Shown: piece by piece, positions 52,285 to 60,141 of the stretch
Layout: each line of letters begins with the position of its first letter
Numbering within the stretch: position 1 is the first letter of the stretch
Assembly (NCBI GenBank): GCA_016213265.1
Contig: JACRBA010000205.1
Location: 1-62,102 of the forward strand
Length of the DNA stretch: 62,102 nt
Direction: 5' to 3'
Origin: Burkholderiales bacterium
GTDB taxonomy: Bacteria > Pseudomonadota > Gammaproteobacteria > Burkholderiales > Burkholderiaceae_C
The notes under the pieces: model-generated
The model's database searches: none
What the model saw: only the letters and a program-made list of their open reading frames with translations
Told to the model about the DNA's origin: nothing
Translations under genes and position numbers: made by a program

Positions 52285-52647
52285 CGACCGGCATCAAGGC
52301 TGCCATCGACCGGCAGCGACGTTGTCATCCACAGGCCCCTCATCCGGGGCACGACCGTCCCGGCGACGCCGCGGTGCGAGGCACTGCAGTGGCATCGGGC
52401 TGGCGAGGCGCACGTGGCGCCAGCGGGGCAATACGTTGGTTGGTGTGGCTGGCGGCTCCAGTGGCGGCCAGCGGGGGGCTCGATCGGCGCCTGCGCCGCA
52501 TCGCGTGTGGCGACGTGCGGCTCTCCTTCGGGGCGGGCGCGGCCATCACTTCGGCCACGGCGCCTGCCGTTCGGAACGACGGTCGGCTTGGGGCCGCATT
52601 GTAGCCTGCCCGCACCGCCCCGCGGCACGCAGGGTGGCCCGGCAGTG
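52285..52647 (-). other. 363-nt gap between rluD and scpB with a possible 72-codon frame
   Basis: I recognise no gene here. A minus-strand frame from GTG 52558 to TGA 52340 (72 residues, MAEVMAAPAPKESRTSPHAM..., Arg-rich then Pro/Ala-rich) is the only candidate. Its first half has GC-rich third positions like its neighbours and the second half does not. A -10-like TACAAT lies at 52598-52603 on the minus strand, so the stretch may simply be the scpB leader. A single DnaA-box-like TCATCCACA is near 52325. It could be a decayed or lineage-specific gene. Confidence 0.3.
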
Positions 52648-53664
52648 TCAGCCGGGCACCACAGCCGCCCAGGCCTGGGCAAAGTCGGCCGGCGGCTCGG
52701 CCCGGAAGGCCAGCGGTGTGCGCGTGAGCGGATGCTCGAGCTGCAGTTCCACGGCATGCAGCGCCTGCCGCTGCATGCCCACCGCAGGCGCCCCGCCGTA
52801 CAGGCTGTCCGCCACCAGGGGATGGCCCCGTGACGCGAGGTGGACACGGATCTGGTGGGTGCGGCCGGTGTGCAGCACGCAACGCACCGCGCTCACCGGG
52901 CCCTGGGCCACCGCCGCCAGCGCCACCGGCAGCACATCGGTGCGGGCCGGCTTGCCCTGTGGCGTGACCGCCATGCGAATGCGAGAGACCGGATCGCGCC
53001 CCACCGGCGCCTCCACCGTGAACGGATCCGGCCCCACATCGCCATGGGCCAGCGCCAGGTAGCGGCGGTGGATGTGGCGCGCGGCCAGGTCGCGCACCAG
53101 TGCGGTCATCGCCTCGAGGCTGCGGGCCACGACCATCAGCCCGGAGGTGTCCTTGTCGAGCCGATGGACGATGCCCGCGCGCGGCAGGCGGGCGGCGCGG
53201 GCATCGCGGGCCAGCAGGCCGTTGAGCAATGTGCCCGACCAATGCCCTGGCGCGGGGTGCACCACCAGGCCGGCCGGTTTGTGCACCACGAGCAGGTGCT
53301 CGTCCTGGTACACGAGATCCAGCGGCATGGCCTGCGGCGTGAACGCCATGGCCTCCGCCGGCGGCAGCAGCCGGATCTCCAGTTGCTGGCCGGCGCGCAG
53401 CTTGCGCGAGGGGGTGGTGGCGGTCGCGCCATCCACGCGCACCTCGCCCGCCGCGATCAGCCCTTGCAGGTGGCTGCGCGAGAACTCGGGCACGGCCTGG
53501 GCGAGCACCTTGTCCAGGCGCTGCGCGTGGCCCGTGGCATCCACGCGCCATGCGCGACACTCGGCGTCCTGCCCGCCCGCCTCGTCCGGCGGGGCATCGG
53601 GCAGCAGGTCGACGGCGTCGGGCTCCTGCAGGTCCGCGCCCATGGGCTCTTGAGGCCCCCCCAT
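52648..53664 (-). CDS. rluD: 23S rRNA pseudouridine synthase, RluD type
   Basis: 338 residues. The S4 domain (QRLDKVLAQAVPEFSRSHLQGLIAAGEVRVDG) is followed by the catalytic domain with GIVHRLDKDTSGLMVVARS (active-site Asp), RRYLALAHGDVG and the C-terminal LHTGRTHQIRVHLASRGHPLVADSLYGG. It would modify U1911/1915/1917 in helix 69 if it is the true RluD orthologue. ATG 53664 is used; ATG 53643 seven codons later is possible. It is divergent from bamD, as in many Proteobacteria. Confidence 0.95.
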   Translation of the reverse strand: MGGPQEPMGADLQEPDAVDLLPDAPPDEAGGQDAECRAWRVDATGHAQRLDKVLAQAVPEFSRSHLQGLIAAGEVRVDGATATTPSRKLRAGQQLEIRLLPPAEAMAFTPQAMPLDLVYQDEHLLVVHKPAGLVVHPAPGHWSGTLLNGLLARDARAARLPRAGIVHRLDKDTSGLMVVARSLEAMTALVRDLAARHIHRRYLALAHGDVGPDPFTVEAPVGRDPVSRIRMAVTPQGKPARTDVLPVALAAVAQGPVSAVRCVLHTGRTHQIRVHLASRGHPLVADSLYGGAPAVGMQRQALHAVELQLEHPLTRTPLAFRAEPPADFAQAWAAVVPG

Positions 53665-53669
53665 ATAAT
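53664..53669 (+). promoter_or_regulatory. Consensus -10 of bamD
   Basis: Perfect TATAAT, 56 nt upstream of the bamD ATG. No -35 hexamer is obvious at the right spacing. Its first base coincides with the first base of the rluD start codon on the other strand, so RNA polymerase bound here covers the rluD start. Confidence 0.5.
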
Positions 53670-53725
53670 CGATTCCCTTCTCGCCAGACCATTCCGGCAC
53701 GGCGTTCGCCGATGCCGCTGCACCG

Positions 53726-54562
53726 ATGATCCAAGCCTTGATGCGTCGCCGCCTGGCGCGCGCCGCGATGACGTCCCTGGTTGTGCTGCTGGCTGCCTGC
53801 AGCTCGACGCCCGACGACGGGGACATCCAGGGGTCTGCGGAGAAATTGTATGCAGACGCCAAGGACGACATGGCCGCTGGCGGCTGGCTCAATGCCATCA
53901 AGCTGCTGGAGCGGGTGGAAGGCCGTGCGGGTGGCACCTTGCTGGCGCAACAGGCCCAGCTCGACCTCGCTTACGCCAACTGGAAGGCCGGCGAGAAGGC
54001 AGCCGCCCTCGCCACGCTGGACCGCTTCATCAAGCTGAACCCGTCCAGCCCGGGCCTGGACTACGCGCTGTACCTGCGCGGGCTGGTCAACTTCAACGAC
54101 AACATCGGCATGCTGGCCTCGCTGTCGCGCCAGAAGCTGTCCGAGCGCGACCAGCAGGCCGCCCGCGATGCCTACCAGGCGTTCAAGCAGCTGGCCGAAC
54201 AGTTCCCCGAGTCGAAGTACACGCCCGACGCCAAGCTGCGCATGGACTACATCGTCAATGCGCTGGCGGACTACGAGGTGCATGTGGCGCGCTACTACCT
54301 GCGCCGCGGGGCCTACGTGGCCGCAGCCAACCGTGCGCAGCAGGCCATCGTGACCTACCCGCAGACGGCGGCCACCGAGGAAGCCCTGTTCATCATGGCG
54401 CGTGCCTACGACAAGCTGGGCCTGGACCAGCTGCGCGACGACGCCGACCGAGTGCTCAAGGGCAACTTCCCGAGCAGCCGGTTCATCGAGGGCAACCCGG
54501 GCCACGACAAGCCGTGGTGGCAGTTCTGGGACGACGAGAAGGCCTGGTGGCAGCTCTGGTGA
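53726..54562 (+). CDS. bamD: Outer membrane protein assembly factor BamD
   Basis: Essential TPR lipoprotein of the BAM complex that recognises outer-membrane protein beta-signals and contacts BamA. 278 residues from 53726; ATG 53741 (MRRRLARAAM) is an alternative. The lipobox is VVLLAACSS. TPR-like helices follow: SAEKLYADAKDDMAAGGWLNAIKLLERV, YALYLRGLVNFND, FKQLAEQFPESKYTPDAKLRMDYI and ATEEALFIMARAYDKLG. It ends with an unusual Trp-rich tail (DKPWWQFWDDEKAWWQLW). Confidence 0.96.
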   Translation: MIQALMRRRLARAAMTSLVVLLAACSSTPDDGDIQGSAEKLYADAKDDMAAGGWLNAIKLLERVEGRAGGTLLAQQAQLDLAYANWKAGEKAAALATLDRFIKLNPSSPGLDYALYLRGLVNFNDNIGMLASLSRQKLSERDQQAARDAYQAFKQLAEQFPESKYTPDAKLRMDYIVNALADYEVHVARYYLRRGAYVAAANRAQQAIVTYPQTAATEEALFIMARAYDKLGLDQLRDDADRVLKGNFPSSRFIEGNPGHDKPWWQFWDDEKAWWQLW

Positions 54563-54570
54563 CAGCCCGT

Positions 54571-54590
54571 CGGCGCGACCGGTCGCGCCG
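54571..54590. terminator. Symmetric 20-bp palindrome between convergent bamD and dinG
   Basis: CGGCGCGACC followed directly by GGTCGCGCCG. It lies in the 30-nt gap between the two stops and could serve both transcripts. There is no T-tract on either side, so it is a weak or Rho-assisted terminator at best. Confidence 0.5.
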
Positions 54591-54592
54591 GC

Positions 54593-56563
54593 CTACCTGA
54601 GCGATCTCAGCCAGGCGAGCGCCTCTTCCCCCGAGGCCACCGGCTGCATGGGCGGCAAGGCCGCCAGCAGCCGCGCCCCATAGCGCTTCTCGCGCAACCG
54701 GGTGTCGCAGATCACGAGCAGGCCCTTGTCGGTCTCGGTGCGGATGAGCCGCCCGGCCCCCTGCTTGAGCGCGATGGCCGCCTCCGCCACGAAGTAGTCG
54801 TTGAAGGCATCGCGGCCTTGCGCCTTGAGCTGGCGCACCCGCGCCTCGACCAGGGGGTCGTTCGGCGGCGGAAAGGGCAGCTTGTCGATCATGACGCACT
54901 GCAGCGCGTCCCCCGGCACGTCGATGCCTTCCCAGAAGCTCTGCGAGCCCACGAGCACACAGCCGCCCTGCTGGAAGCGTGAGAGCAGGGCCCGCTTGGC
55001 CGCCGTGCCCTGCACCAGCACCTCCAGGGGCCGCCCCAGCGTCGACAGCTCGGCGCCGAGGGACTCGGACACGATGCGCATGGCGCGCAGCGTGGTGGTG
55101 AGCACAAAGGTGCGCCCGCCCAGGGCGGCCGCGCAGTGCGCCGCCGCCCGGCCGACCTGGGCGTAGTGGGTGTCGTCCCCCGGTGGCGGAAACCGGGGCG
55201 GCACATACACCCGCGCGTGCGCCGGGTAGTCGAAGGGGCTGCCCACCCGCAGGTGCTGAGCGTCCTCCAGGCCGGTGGACTCGCTGAACCAGCTCAGCGC
55301 CTCGTCGTCGCCCAAGGTCGCGGATGTGAACACCCAGGCGCGCGGCGCCAGGGCGCGCTGCTGGGTGAGCATGGCACGGATGTCCAGCGGGCTGTCCACC
55401 AGCCGCGCCTGCGACGGCGTGAGGTCGACCCATCGCACATGGTCATCCGCTCCCGGCTGCTGGAAACGCGCGGCCTGCCCAGCCAGGTCCTGCGCCCTGG
55501 CCTGCAGGCGGGTGAAGTCGGGCGCTGCCTCGGACACGGCCTGGGCCGCCTCGGCGACGGCCTTGAGCGCCCCCTGCAGGGTGCCCAGCGCCTGGGACAG
55601 CGCCGGGCCGGCCACCTCGTCCCACCGTCGCTTGATGAGGGCGCGCACATCGGGCAGACCGTCCGCGGCGGTCAGGCGCAGGTCGCGCGCGGCCTTCTCC
55701 AGCGTGGCCGCGAGCTCGGGCCAGGGTTGCAGCCCACGCGCGTGCTGCAGCCCGGCGGCCAGCAGGTCGCGCGCCACATCGATGGCCTGGCCGGTGCCCA
55801 CCGTCTGGCCGAGAAACTGCACGCCGGCCTCGACCATCTGATGTGCCTCGTCGAACACGGCGACATCCACCGTGGGCAGCAGTTCCGCCACCCCGCTGTC
55901 GCGCAGCGCCAGGTCGGCAAAGAACAGGTGGTGATTGACCACGACGATGTCCGCGGCCATCGCCTCGCGACGCGCCTTCATGACATGGCAGCTGGCGAAC
56001 TCCGGGCATTCACTGCCCAGGCAGTTGTCGCGGGTGGAGGTGACGAGCGGGATGACGTCCGACCGCTCGTCCAGGCCCTCCAGCTCACCGATGTCACCCG
56101 TCACCGTGGCATGGGCCCAGGTCTCGATGCGTGCCAGCGCACGCACCGCCATGCGGTCGGGCAGCATCGCGCCCTCCCGGGCCTGCGCGAGCCGATGGCG
56201 GCACAGGTAGCTGCCGCGCCCCTTGAGCAGCGCCACGGTGGCCGGCACGCCCAGCGCGTCGCGCAGGCGAGGCAGGTCGCGGAAGAACAGCTGGTCCTGC
56301 AGGCTCTTGGTGGCGGTGCTCACCAGGGTGCGCCGGCCCGACAGCAGCACGGGCACGAGGTAGGCGAAGGTCTTGCCCACGCCCGTGCCCGCTTCCACGA
56401 CCAGCGCCTGCCGTTCGTCGATGGCCCGCGCCACCGCGTCGGCCATCCGCCACTGGGCCTCGCGCGGGCGGTAGCCCGTGTCGGCGCGCCCCAGCGGGCC
56501 GTCAGCGAGAAAGCTGCGCTCCACGGCGGGCCGCAGCCCGTCCAGGGCGGTCACATCGGTCAT
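54593..56563 (-). CDS. dinG: ATP-dependent Fe-S DNA helicase, DinG/YoaA type
   Basis: XPD-like superfamily 2 helicase, 5'-3', acting on R-loops, D-loops and stalled forks. 656 residues. It shows Walker A VEAGTGVGKTFAYLVP, the Fe-S ligands YLCRHRL and NCLGSECPEFASCHVMKAR, the DEAH box VFDEAHQM, motif V SQSFWEGIDVPGDAL and motif VI QGAGRLIRTETDKG. The length and absence of an exonuclease domain fit YoaA as well as DinG. The ATG overlaps the DUF465 stop as TGATG. Confidence 0.93.
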   Translation of the reverse strand: MTDVTALDGLRPAVERSFLADGPLGRADTGYRPREAQWRMADAVARAIDERQALVVEAGTGVGKTFAYLVPVLLSGRRTLVSTATKSLQDQLFFRDLPRLRDALGVPATVALLKGRGSYLCRHRLAQAREGAMLPDRMAVRALARIETWAHATVTGDIGELEGLDERSDVIPLVTSTRDNCLGSECPEFASCHVMKARREAMAADIVVVNHHLFFADLALRDSGVAELLPTVDVAVFDEAHQMVEAGVQFLGQTVGTGQAIDVARDLLAAGLQHARGLQPWPELAATLEKAARDLRLTAADGLPDVRALIKRRWDEVAGPALSQALGTLQGALKAVAEAAQAVSEAAPDFTRLQARAQDLAGQAARFQQPGADDHVRWVDLTPSQARLVDSPLDIRAMLTQQRALAPRAWVFTSATLGDDEALSWFSESTGLEDAQHLRVGSPFDYPAHARVYVPPRFPPPGDDTHYAQVGRAAAHCAAALGGRTFVLTTTLRAMRIVSESLGAELSTLGRPLEVLVQGTAAKRALLSRFQQGGCVLVGSQSFWEGIDVPGDALQCVMIDKLPFPPPNDPLVEARVRQLKAQGRDAFNDYFVAEAAIALKQGAGRLIRTETDKGLLVICDTRLREKRYGARLLAALPPMQPVASGEEALAWLRSLR

Positions 56564-56784
56564 CAGGCGAGGTCGGGGGGTTCGAGCGCCGCTTCCAGCC
56601 GCGCGATCTCGTCGCGCAGTGCCAGGCGGCGCTTCTTCAGCCGCCGCAGGGCCAGCTCGTCGGCCCCTGCCTGGGCGGCGACGCGGTCGATCACCCCATC
56701 GAGATCGGCGTGCTCCATGCGCAGCTCGATCAACCGGCGATGCGGAGAATGCAGGTTATCGGGGTTCGCTGGCGCGTCGGTCAC
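56563..56784 (-). CDS. DUF465 (YdcH-like) small coiled-coil protein
   Basis: 73 residues from GTG 56784 (TDAPANPDNLHSPHRRLIELRMEHADLDGVIDRVAAQAGADELALRRLKKRRLALRDEIARLEAAL). This has the HRxLIELRxEHxDLDxxID pattern and helical hairpin of DUF465; function unknown. GTG 56784 is chosen because the -10-like TATAAA lies only ten bases upstream; an ATG at 56811 would overlap the divergent gene. It is coupled to dinG by a 1-nt overlap. Confidence 0.8.
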   Translation of the reverse strand: MTDAPANPDNLHSPHRRLIELRMEHADLDGVIDRVAAQAGADELALRRLKKRRLALRDEIARLEAALEPPDLA

Positions 56785-56794
56785 AGCCGGCCAG

Positions 56795-56802
56795 TTTATA
56801 TT
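56795..56802. promoter_or_regulatory. Overlapping divergent -10 elements (PP2C gene and DUF465-dinG)
   Basis: The 8-mer TTTATATT holds TATATT on the plus strand (56797-56802) and TATAAA on the minus strand (56795-56800). The plus-strand -10 ends seven bases before the phosphatase ATG, so that transcript is probably leaderless. The minus-strand -10 ends ten bases before the DUF465 GTG. No clear -35 hexamers are visible. Confidence 0.5.
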
Positions 56803-56809
56803 GCCGGGC

Positions 56810-57580
56810 ATGATGAGTACCCCGACCCAGGGCTTCCGCCTGTCCGCCGCCACCGGCCTGCACCGCGGTGACCGCGCCTACCAGCAGGACCAGGTGGAGA
56901 TCCTCGCCCACACCCGTGTGCCCGGCTGTGCCCTGGCCCTGGTGGCCGACGGCATGGGCGGCAAGAGCGGGGGGCGCACCGCCGCCGACCAGGTGGTGAT
57001 GATCGCCCGCCAGGTGTTCGACCGCTACTCTCCGGGCACGGACGACACGGCCGCCATGCTGCGGCAGCTGATCGTCGAGTCGCACCTGATGATCAAGCTC
57101 ACGGCGATCACGGCCGACGAGGAGCCGCACAGCACGCTGGCGGCCTTTCTCGTGCGCCCTGACCTGTCGGCGTGGACGGTGCATGCGGGCGACTCCCGCG
57201 TGTACCACTTCCGCGGCCCGGACATGGTGCGTCGCACCATCGACCATTCGTACGTGCAGCGCCTGATCGACGAAGGCAAGATCACCGAGGCGCAGGCCAA
57301 CACGCACCCGCAGTCCAACCTGCTCACCGGCTGCCTGGGCACCCAGCAGGACCCGCCGGTGGAGGTGGCCGAGATCGGGCCCCTTCAGGTGGGCGACACG
57401 CTGCTGGCCTGCTCGGACGGCCTGTGGCACTACCTCTCGCCCAAGGAGCTGGGCGCCATCGTCAATGCGCTGTCCCCGCGCGAGGCCAGCGAGATGCTCA
57501 TCAGCAAGGCCCGGCAACGGGCCCGGGGCACCGGCGACAACCTGTCGCTGGCCCTCATTCGCGTCGAAGCGCTGAAGTAG
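56810..57580 (+). CDS. PP2C-type serine/threonine protein phosphatase
   Basis: 256 residues. PP2C metal-site motifs in order: HRGDRAYQQDQVEI (in place of the common NED), LVADGMGGKSGGRTAADQV, STLAAFLVRPDLSAWTVHAGDSRVYHFRG, LLACSDGLWHYLS and the terminal GTGDNLSLALIRV. All key Asp residues appear present. No membrane segment or kinase domain is fused to it. The substrate is unknown and no partner kinase gene is next to it. The start is one of two adjacent ATGs. It is convergent with zapE. Confidence 0.9.
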   Translation: MMSTPTQGFRLSAATGLHRGDRAYQQDQVEILAHTRVPGCALALVADGMGGKSGGRTAADQVVMIARQVFDRYSPGTDDTAAMLRQLIVESHLMIKLTAITADEEPHSTLAAFLVRPDLSAWTVHAGDSRVYHFRGPDMVRRTIDHSYVQRLIDEGKITEAQANTHPQSNLLTGCLGTQQDPPVEVAEIGPLQVGDTLLACSDGLWHYLSPKELGAIVNALSPREASEMLISKARQRARGTGDNLSLALIRVEALK

Positions 57581-57590
57581 CGCGCGTCGG

Positions 57591-58688
57591 TTAGGTCAGG
57601 GACGTGTCCACGTCCCGGTGGCCGAGCGCCAGGAACTCGGCCGACTGCATCTCGACCAGGCGCGAGACGGTACGCGGAAACTCGTGCGCCAGCGGGCCCT
57701 CGGTGTACAGCTGTTCGGGCGGCACGGCGGCCGAGACGATCAGCTTCACGCGCCGGTCGTAGAGCACGTCGACCAGCCAGGTGAAGCGACGCGCCTCGGA
57801 AGCGAGGCGGGGCGGCATCTGCGGCACATCCGACAGCAGCACCGTGTGGAACTGCGTGGCCAGCTCCAGGTAGTCGTTCTGTGAGCGCGGGCCGCCGCAC
57901 AGGGTGGCGAAGTCGAACCACACCACGCCGCCGGCGCGGCGCCGGGCGCGGATCTCGCGCTGTTCGATGTGCAGCAATGGCGACTCGTCACGCGCCTCTG
58001 CCAGCTCGTCGAACGCGGTGGCCATGGCCGCATCCGCGTCCGGCCCCAGCGGCGTGTGGTACAGCTGCACGTGCTCCAGTGTGCGCCGCCGGTAGTCCGT
58101 GCCGGCGTCCACGTTGATCACTTCGAGCTTGTCCTTCAGCAGCGCGATGGCCGGCAGGATGCGGTCGCGGTGCAGGCCGTTGGGGTACAGCCCGTCGGGG
58201 TGGAAGTTGGACGTGGTGACGATGGACACGCGGTGCGCGAACAACGAGTCCAGCAGCCGGTGCAGGATCATCGCGTCCGTCACGTCGGCCACGTGGAACT
58301 CGTCGAAGCAGATCAGGCGGTAGCGCCGGGCGATGCGTGCGCCGAGTTCGTCGAGCGGGTTCTGCCGGCCTTTCAGGTCCTGCAGCTCGCGGTGCACCTC
58401 GCGCATGAACTCATGGAAGTGCAGACGGGTCTTGCGGGTGAGCGGCACGGACTGGAAAAAGCAGTCCATGAGGAAGCTCTTGCCGCGCCCCACCCCGCCG
58501 TACATGTAGACGCCGCGCGGGATGGGCGGCCGCACCAGCAGCTTGGCCACCACGTTGCCGCGGCGGGCCTTGTAGGCCAGCCACTCATTCTCGCAGCGCT
58601 CGAGCGCGTCGATGGCGCGCAGCTGAGCGGGGTCAGCCGTGTAACCCCGCTCAGCCAGCGTCTGCTGGTACAGCGCCCGGACGGTCAC
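57591..58688 (-). CDS. zapE: Cell division ATPase ZapE (AFG1-like)
   Basis: AAA-type ATPase reported to act on the Z-ring in E. coli. 365 residues. It shows PRGVYMYGGVGRGKSFLMDCFF (Walker A), KTRLHFHEFMREVHRELQ, YRLICFDEFHVADVTDAMIL (Walker B) and TSNFHPDGLYPNGLHRDRILPAIALLK. It lies 7 nt after lpdA, so it is probably a distal gene of the sucAB-lpdA operon. Confidence 0.95.
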   Translation of the reverse strand: MTVRALYQQTLAERGYTADPAQLRAIDALERCENEWLAYKARRGNVVAKLLVRPPIPRGVYMYGGVGRGKSFLMDCFFQSVPLTRKTRLHFHEFMREVHRELQDLKGRQNPLDELGARIARRYRLICFDEFHVADVTDAMILHRLLDSLFAHRVSIVTTSNFHPDGLYPNGLHRDRILPAIALLKDKLEVINVDAGTDYRRRTLEHVQLYHTPLGPDADAAMATAFDELAEARDESPLLHIEQREIRARRRAGGVVWFDFATLCGGPRSQNDYLELATQFHTVLLSDVPQMPPRLASEARRFTWLVDVLYDRRVKLIVSAAVPPEQLYTEGPLAHEFPRTVSRLVEMQSAEFLALGHRDVDTSLT

Positions 58689-58695
58689 CGTCAGG

Positions 58696-60126
58696 TCAGA
58701 AGTTCAGCGTGCGCTTGTCCACCGCCAGCGCCGCTTCCTTGGTGGCCTCGGACAGCGACGGGTGGGCGTGGCAGATGCGCGCGATGTCCTCGGACGAGGC
58801 CTTGAACTCCATGGCCACCACGGCCTCGGCGATCAGCTCCGACGCGAACGGGCCGATGATGTGCACGCCGAGGATCTCGTCGGTCTTCGCATCGGCCAGC
58901 CTCTTGACGAAGCCGGTGGTGTCGCCCAGCGCCCGCGCCCGGCCATTGGCCAGGAACGGGAACTGGCCGGCCTTGTAGGCGCGGCCTTCGGCCTTGAGCT
59001 GCTGCTCCGTCTTGCCCACCCAGGCGATCTCGGGGCTGGTGTAGATGACCCACGGGATGGTGTCGAAGTTGACATGCCCGTGCTGGCCGGCGATGCGCTC
59101 GGCCACGGCCACGCCCTCCTCCTCCGCCTTGTGCGCCAGCATGGGGCCACGCACCACGTCACCCACCGCCCAGACGCCAGGCAGGTTGGTGCGGCACTCC
59201 GCGTCCACGACGATGGCGCCGCGCTCGTCGAGCTTCAGGCCCACGCCCTCGGCGTTCAGGCCGGTGGTGTTGGGCACCCGGCCGATGGAGACGATCAGGC
59301 GGTCGCAGGCCAGCACCTGCTCGGCGCCCTTGGCGTCGGCGTACTTCACGGTGACGCCGTCGGCCGTCTTCTCCACGCCCGAGATCTTCACGCCGAGCTG
59401 GATGTCCAGGCCCTGCTTCTTGAAGACCTTGGCCGCTTCCTTGGCCACCGCCTCGTCGGCCGCGCCCAGGAAGGCCGGCATGGCCTCGAGGATGGTGACC
59501 TGCGCGCCCAGGCGCCGCCACACCGAGCCCATCTCCAGACCGATCACGCCGGAGCCGATCACACCCAGCTTCTTGGGCACCGACGGGATGCGCAGGGCAC
59601 CGTCGTTCGACAGGATGTGCTCCTCGTCGAACGGCGCGCCGGGAAGCGCGCGGGCGCTGGAGCCCGTGGCCACGATCACCTGCTTGGCAACGAGCGTCTC
59701 GTTGGCCGCACCGGCCACCGCGATTTCGTAGCCGCCGTCCTTGGCCGCCACGAACGAACCGCGGCCGTGGAAGAAGCTCACCTTGTTCTTCTTGAACAGG
59801 TAGAGGATGCCGTCGTTGTTCTGCTTCACGACGGCGTCCTTGCGGCCCACCATCTTGGCCACGTCGATCTTCAGCTCGGCCAGGCTGATGCCGTGGTCGC
59901 CGAAGTGGTGAGCGGCGTGGTCGAAGTGCTCGCTGGACTGCAGCAGGGCCTTGGACGGGATGCAGCCGACGTTGGTGCAGGTGCCGCCGGGGGCGGGGCC
60001 GCCGGCAGCGTTCTTCCACTCGTCGATGCACGCCGTGTTGAAACCAAGCTGCGCCGCGCGGATGGCGGCGATGTAGCCGCCGGGGCCGCCGCCGATGACG
60101 ACGACGTCGAATTGCTTGCTGGACAT
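58696..60126 (-). CDS. lpdA: Dihydrolipoyl dehydrogenase (E3)
   Basis: FAD enzyme that reoxidises the lipoyl arm of the 2-oxoglutarate dehydrogenase complex with NAD+. 476 residues. It shows [21 protein letters not shown] (FAD), the redox-active disulfide [25 protein letters not shown] motif [37 protein letters not shown] and the C-terminal catalytic [15 protein letters not shown]. It lies 15 nt after sucB. Confidence 0.98.
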   Translation of the reverse strand: MSSKQFDVVVIGGGPGGYIAAIRAAQLGFNTACIDEWKNAAGGPAPGGTCTNVGCIPSKALLQSSEHFDHAAHHFGDHGISLAELKIDVAKMVGRKDAVVKQNNDGILYLFKKNKVSFFHGRGSFVAAKDGGYEIAVAGAANETLVAKQVIVATGSSARALPGAPFDEEHILSNDGALRIPSVPKKLGVIGSGVIGLEMGSVWRRLGAQVTILEAMPAFLGAADEAVAKEAAKVFKKQGLDIQLGVKISGVEKTADGVTVKYADAKGAEQVLACDRLIVSIGRVPNTTGLNAEGVGLKLDERGAIVVDAECRTNLPGVWAVGDVVRGPMLAHKAEEEGVAVAERIAGQHGHVNFDTIPWVIYTSPEIAWVGKTEQQLKAEGRAYKAGQFPFLANGRARALGDTTGFVKRLADAKTDEILGVHIIGPFASELIAEAVVAMEFKASSEDIARICHAHPSLSEATKEAALAVDKRTLNF

Positions 60127-60141
60127 CGATGGCCTTTCGCG

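Noticed and set aside
56563..56815. LexA box in front of the DUF465-dinG pair
   Set aside because: No CTGT-N8-ACAG was found in the intergenic region, so SOS control as in E. coli dinG is not supported by sequence here.
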